From assembly GCA_902796565.1 (NCBI GenBank), contig CADBPP010000030.1, positions 1-8,373 of the forward strand: a stretch of 8,373 nucleotides of DNA. Direction: 5' to 3'. The first letter of the stretch is position 1, and every line of letters starts with the position of its first letter. Shown here piece after piece: positions 5,822-8,373 of the stretch. The DNA is from an uncultured Eubacteriales bacterium (GTDB taxonomy: Bacteria; Bacillota; Clostridia; Eubacteriales; Anaerofustaceae). A program made the translations under genes and the position numbers. Below the pieces are notes generated by a model that saw nothing but the letters and a program-made list of their open reading frames with translations, did no database searches and was not told where the DNA came from.

Positions 5822-6952
5822 ATGAGCGAAAAAAGAAAGAAAGCAAAACATATCAATAAAAGGCATGCCTTTCTGAGGATGCTCATCCCGATATTCGCAC
5901 TGCTGCTGATCCTGTCCGTTCTGCTGGCTGTGACCATCGGAGCGGTGAAAATCTCCCTTTCCGACGTATACAGGATAGTCATATACAATTCTACCCATTT
6001 CAGGATAGGGGACTTCGAGACAGGCATAGTCATCGGTGACGCGGACTTCGTCTCCAGGGGCACGATGTACGAGATCATATGGAACGTGCGCATGCCCAGG
6101 GTCGTGATGGGGGCCGTGGTGGGAGTGCTCCTTGCCATGTGCGGCGTGGTGATGCAGGCCACGGTGCAGAACCCCCTGGCGGATCCCTACATCCTGGGCA
6201 TCTCGTCCGGCGCATCCCTGGGAGCCACCTTCTCCATCATGATCGGGGCTGCGGCGGTGTTCAAGGGCGCCCTTGCCACCATGGGGACCGCTTTCTGGGC
6301 CTTTCTCGGGGCTCTGGGCGCCATGGCCCTGGTCATGACCCTGGCCAACGTGGGCGGAGGGAGGATAACTTCAGCGAAACTGGTGCTGGCAGGAAGTGTG
6401 GTGGGGAGCCTATGTGGAGCCTTCACCAACATGATGGTCTACATAGGCCAGGACGCGGAGAACATGAAGACAGTGACATACTGGCTCCTCGGCAGCATGA
6501 CCAGCGCCAAATGGGAAAAGCTGTGGCTTCCGGGACTCTGCATGGTACTGGGTCTTCTCTTTTTCATAACACAGCTTCGTAACCTCAACACCCTGCTCCT
6601 CGGGGATGAGGCAGCCATAACCCTGGGTGTGGACCTAGGCAAATGGAGGAGGATCTACATGGTGATCACTTCCCTGCTCTCTGCCGTGGCCGTATGCACC
6701 TGCGGCATAGTGGGCTTCGTGGGACTTATGATCCCCCACATAGTCAGGGGCTTCGTGGGCAGCGACCACAGGTTCCTTTTACCCATAGCATCATTCACCG
6801 GGGGGATCTTCCTCATATGGGCGGACGTGCTGGCCAGAATCGTGATGAAAAACTCAGAGATCCCGATAGGCGTCATTACCTCGGCGGTGGGCGCGCCTAT
6901 CTTCGTATATATGATGATCAAGAAATCCTACGGTTTCGGAGGCGGGCAATGA
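5822..6952 (+). CDS. btuC: Corrinoid ABC transporter permease, FecCD family (BtuC-like)
   Basis: A 376-residue inner-membrane permease that should pair as a dimer with the BtuD-like ATPase to import corrinoid. A Lys/Arg-rich N-terminus (residues 3-19) is followed by TM1 (about 20-42). FecCD hallmarks are clear: RMPR (90-93), a Gly-rich helix ending in QNPLADP (116-122), LGISSGASLGA (125-135), and PHIVRGFVGSDHR (from 305), next to the coupling region that meets the ATPase. Length and hydrophobic pattern fit about ten membrane helices. The frame has a stop at 5816-5818, so 5822 is the only N-terminal start; it has no Shine-Dalgarno sequence. The last bases overlap the next gene in ATGA. The family also moves siderophores and haem, and substrate is inferred from the riboswitch. 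Confidence 0.9.
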   Translation: MSEKRKKAKHINKRHAFLRMLIPIFALLLILSVLLAVTIGAVKISLSDVYRIVIYNSTHFRIGDFETGIVIGDADFVSRGTMYEIIWNVRMPRVVMGAVVGVLLAMCGVVMQATVQNPLADPYILGISSGASLGATFSIMIGAAAVFKGALATMGTAFWAFLGALGAMALVMTLANVGGGRITSAKLVLAGSVVGSLCGAFTNMMVYIGQDAENMKTVTYWLLGSMTSAKWEKLWLPGLCMVLGLLFFITQLRNLNTLLLGDEAAITLGVDLGKWRRIYMVITSLLSAVAVCTCGIVGFVGLMIPHIVRGFVGSDHRFLLPIASFTGGIFLIWADVLARIVMKNSEIPIGVITSAVGAPIFVYMMIKKSYGFGGGQ

Positions 6953-7716
6953 AACTATCGGCAGACAGCGTGACCGTCACCCTTTCCAGAAAGGACATAG
7001 TAAAACAGGTATCGGTGCAGGTAGCGGACGGGCAGTTCGTTGGGCTCCTCGGGCCAAACGGAAGCGGGAAGACCACTCTTCTGAAAAGTATCTACCGTGT
7101 GCTCAAGCCTTCCGCCGGAATAGTTACCCTGGACGGTACCGACATTAGGGAAATGAGCTACCGTGAGAGCTCGAAACGCATGGGCGTGGTCAGCCAGTTC
7201 ACGAACATGAGCTTCGACTTCACCGTGGAAGAGATAGTGCTCATGGGCAGGGCACCCCACAAGAAAGCCTTCTCCCAGGACACCGAGGAGGACTACCTTA
7301 TAGCGGAGGAAGCCCTGAGAAAGGTGGATATGCTGGATTTCAGAGACCGTATGTTCATGACCCTCTCAGGAGGCGAGAAACAGAGGATACTGCTGGCCAG
7401 GACCCTTGCCCAGCAGGTGGACATACTTATACTGGACGAACCCACCAACCACCTGGATATTAAGTATCAGATACAGATCATGGACTTGGTGAAGTCCCTG
7501 GGAAAAGGAGTGCTCTCGGCGCTGCATGACCTGAACCTGACCCTCATGTACTGCAGCTATGTATACGTACTGAAAAACGGACGCATAGTCGCTCACGGCC
7601 CAACCGAGGAGGTCATCACGAAGGATCTCATCCGGGACGTATATGAGGTGGACTGTGAAGTGGAACGGGACAGCCGAAGCGGGAAGATGAGGGTCACGTT
7701 TTATTCAATGATTTGA
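6949..7716 (+). CDS. btuD: Corrinoid ABC transporter ATP-binding protein (BtuD-like)
   Basis: A 255-residue cytoplasmic ATPase that should power the BtuC-like permease. All nucleotide-binding motifs are intact: Walker A GPNGSGKT (35-42), the Q-loop Gln in VVSQF, the ABC signature LSGGE (139-143), Walker B ILILDEP with Asp163 and catalytic Glu164, and the switch His193 in LHDLN. The D-loop reads NHLD. The start is set by the ATGA overlap with btuC at 6949-6952, which implies translational coupling. The frame is open further upstream to 6643, but that part is btuC read out of frame and matches no ABC domain. The order binding protein, permease, ATPase is standard for FecCD-type importers. ATPases of this class look alike for siderophores and B12, so specificity comes from context. 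Confidence 0.92.
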   Translation: MKLSADSVTVTLSRKDIVKQVSVQVADGQFVGLLGPNGSGKTTLLKSIYRVLKPSAGIVTLDGTDIREMSYRESSKRMGVVSQFTNMSFDFTVEEIVLMGRAPHKKAFSQDTEEDYLIAEEALRKVDMLDFRDRMFMTLSGGEKQRILLARTLAQQVDILILDEPTNHLDIKYQIQIMDLVKSLGKGVLSALHDLNLTLMYCSYVYVLKNGRIVAHGPTEEVITKDLIRDVYEVDCEVERDSRSGKMRVTFYSMI

Positions 7717-7728
7717 CGGAGGACGGAT

Positions 7729-8061
7729 ATGAAAATAGCTATGATAAACTGCCTGAAGGCGAACAGCGTATGCACAGCTGCCGGCTGTCTGAAGGCGCTC
7801 AACCAGAGAAAGGCCCACTTTGAGGATTACACGGGCAGTGACGTTGAACTGGTCGCCCTGGCAAGATGCAACGGATGCGACGCAGGGATCGATGATGGTT
7901 TCAGGGAGAAGCTGGACAGGATCGTCTCGGAAGGAGCGGAGGTATGTCATTTCGGGATATGTACCGTGAAAAAGGAGACCGGAGAAGAATGCCCCGTTAT
8001 CACCGAAGCCGGGGAATATCTTGAAAAGAAGGGTGTGCGCCTTGTGAGGGGGACCCACTGA
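7729..8061 (+). CDS. Small cysteine-rich CGGC-domain-like protein
   Basis: A 110-residue soluble protein with eight cysteines (8, 15, 20, 47, 50, 73, 78, 88). The layout resembles the CGGC domain, a putative metal-binding family: an N-terminal INCLKANSVC...GC segment, LVALARCNGCDAG (the family's CGGC motif with Asn for the first Gly), GAEVCHFGIC, EECPV, and a terminal RGTH. No signal peptide or membrane helix is visible, so it is probably cytoplasmic. The start follows GGAGG (7718-7722) by six bases, and only 12 bases separate it from the btuD stop, so it is very likely part of the riboswitch-controlled operon. Cys/His density suggests bound metal or redox chemistry. A role in corrinoid or cobalt handling is inferred from position. 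The family assignment is from memory of the motif. Confidence 0.75.
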   Translation: MKIAMINCLKANSVCTAAGCLKALNQRKAHFEDYTGSDVELVALARCNGCDAGIDDGFREKLDRIVSEGAEVCHFGICTVKKETGEECPVITEAGEYLEKKGVRLVRGTH

Positions 8062-8113
8062 AACAAAAACACCGCCTCTGACAGGCGTGGACCGATGTGC
8101 AAATAACAGGAAT

Positions 8114-8154
8114 AAAGGAGACGAATCAGTGTATAATACCGATCCGCCTCCTTT
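8114..8154. terminator. Imperfect stem-loop between convergent genes, possible terminator
   Basis: AAAGGAG (8114-8120) pairs with CTCCTTT (8148-8154). After a mismatch CG/CG pair, and after another ATC/GAT pair, leaving a 13-base loop. The T-rich arm faces rightward and a looser T-rich stretch follows on the minus strand. It is the best terminator candidate for the B12 operon and for the incoming hydrolase gene, but it lacks a clean U-tract. Confidence 0.4.
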
Positions 8155-8178
8155 GTCATATTTCTGCGATATGCCTTA

Positions 8179-8373
8179 CTACTCGCTATCCGCGAGAAAA
8201 AACTTCATTAACCTTTCCTTGTAATCGGGGGCGGTGTCAAAACAGGCGTGGCCGTAGCCGTCGTACATATGAAGGGAGAAGTTCTTTCTGCCTTCAAAGG
8301 CACGGGCTATCGCAAGGGTACCTTCGGGCCCCAGCACCATATCGTCACCTGCTCCGATGGCCAGGACCGGGCA
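8179..8373 (-). CDS. Alpha/beta hydrolase, C-terminal fragment (start lies beyond the right edge)
   Basis: The last 64 residues of a protein on the minus strand, ending in TAG at 8179-8181. The piece starts PVLAIGAGDDMVLGPEG, matching the strand-turn that carries the catalytic acid of alpha/beta hydrolases (Asp in GDDMV). Then comes YDGYGHACFD, with the catalytic His in the typical G-GH context, and a final amphipathic helix, YKERLMKFFL. The nucleophile Ser and cap region are outside the window, so esterase, peptidase or lipase activity and the substrate cannot be told. It runs opposite to the B12 operon and shows no functional link to it. Confidence 0.8.
   Translation of the reverse strand, partial: CPVLAIGAGDDMVLGPEGTLAIARAFEGRKNFSLHMYDGYGHACFDTAPDYKERLMKFFLADSE

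Noticed and set aside
5107..6162. Long open frame on the minus strand (351 codons) across btuF and btuC
   Set aside because: It is antisense to two genes with clear family motifs, its product is low-complexity and matches no family, and it has no ribosome site. It is a by-product of codon bias.
6643..6948. Possible N-terminal extension of the ATPase back to 6643
   Set aside because: This part is btuC read in another frame, gives no ABC-domain sequence, and the ATGA overlap at 6949 is the normal coupled start.
8132..8137. Perfect TATAAT between the convergent genes
   Set aside because: No -35 box at a suitable distance and it lies in the loop of the putative terminator, with no gene downstream on the plus strand.
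8129..8224. Tiny plus-strand ORF starting GTG at 8129 after AAAGGAG
   Set aside because: The apparent ribosome site is one arm of the stem-loop at 8114-8154, and the 31-codon frame runs into the antisense hydrolase gene with no recognisable product.
1..8373. Search for CRISPR arrays, tRNA or rRNA genes, insertion sequences and attachment sites
   Set aside because: No regularly spaced repeats, cloverleaf, rRNA motifs, transposase or flanking direct repeats were seen by eye on either strand.

Overview
The window reads as chromosomal DNA of a Gram-positive anaerobe of the Clostridia (Bacillota), probably gut- or rumen-associated. The grounds are a sortase-anchored, BspA-repeat surface protein, a CIRCE-like heat-shock operator, strong AGGAGG-type ribosome binding sites, a class I cobalamin riboswitch and a lipoprotein-type binding protein. 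The family or genus cannot be fixed from the sequence. Methanomassiliicoccales archaea also carry BspA-type repeats, but the bacterial promoters, CIRCE and riboswitch argue against an archaeon.

Layout. (1) 1-3623, + strand: the 3' part of a very large modular cell-surface adhesin that enters from the left edge. In order it has BspA/DUF285 leucine-rich repeats, an internal thioester (TQXA) domain, two CnaB/SpaA domains, an FctA-like pilin domain, two more SpaA-like domains, a CUB-like domain, a final CnaB domain, an IPHTG sorting signal, a membrane helix and an Arg-rich tail. (2) 3624-3762: two strong hairpin terminators between convergent genes. (3) 3763-4221, - strand: an Hsp20 small heat-shock protein. 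Its promoter (TTGACA-17-TATAAC) overlaps a CIRCE-like operator. (4) 4403-8061, + strand: a vitamin B12 (corrinoid) uptake operon. It has its own promoter, a cobalamin riboswitch with a transcription-attenuation platform, a BtuF-like lipoprotein, a BtuC-like FecCD permease, a BtuD-like ATPase overlapping btuC by ATGA, and a small cysteine-rich CGGC-type protein. (5) 8179-8373, - strand: the C-terminal end of an alpha/beta hydrolase leaving at the right edge.

How the parts work together. The adhesin would be exported, anchored to peptidoglycan by a sortase outside the window, and could bind host or partner surfaces covalently through its thioester. The B12 operon should be on when corrinoid is scarce: without ligand the leader can form an antiterminator, and with ligand the terminator at 4667-4692 would stop transcription before the binding protein. 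The CGGC-type protein is the least understood member. Its position suggests a role in metal, corrinoid or redox handling, but nothing in the sequence proves it.

The most interesting items are the CUB-like module in a thioester adhesin, the CGGC protein tied to a B12 riboswitch, the layered switch in the riboswitch leader, the degenerate CIRCE on the hsp20 promoter, and a btuC start with no Shine-Dalgarno sequence behind a strong intercistronic hairpin.
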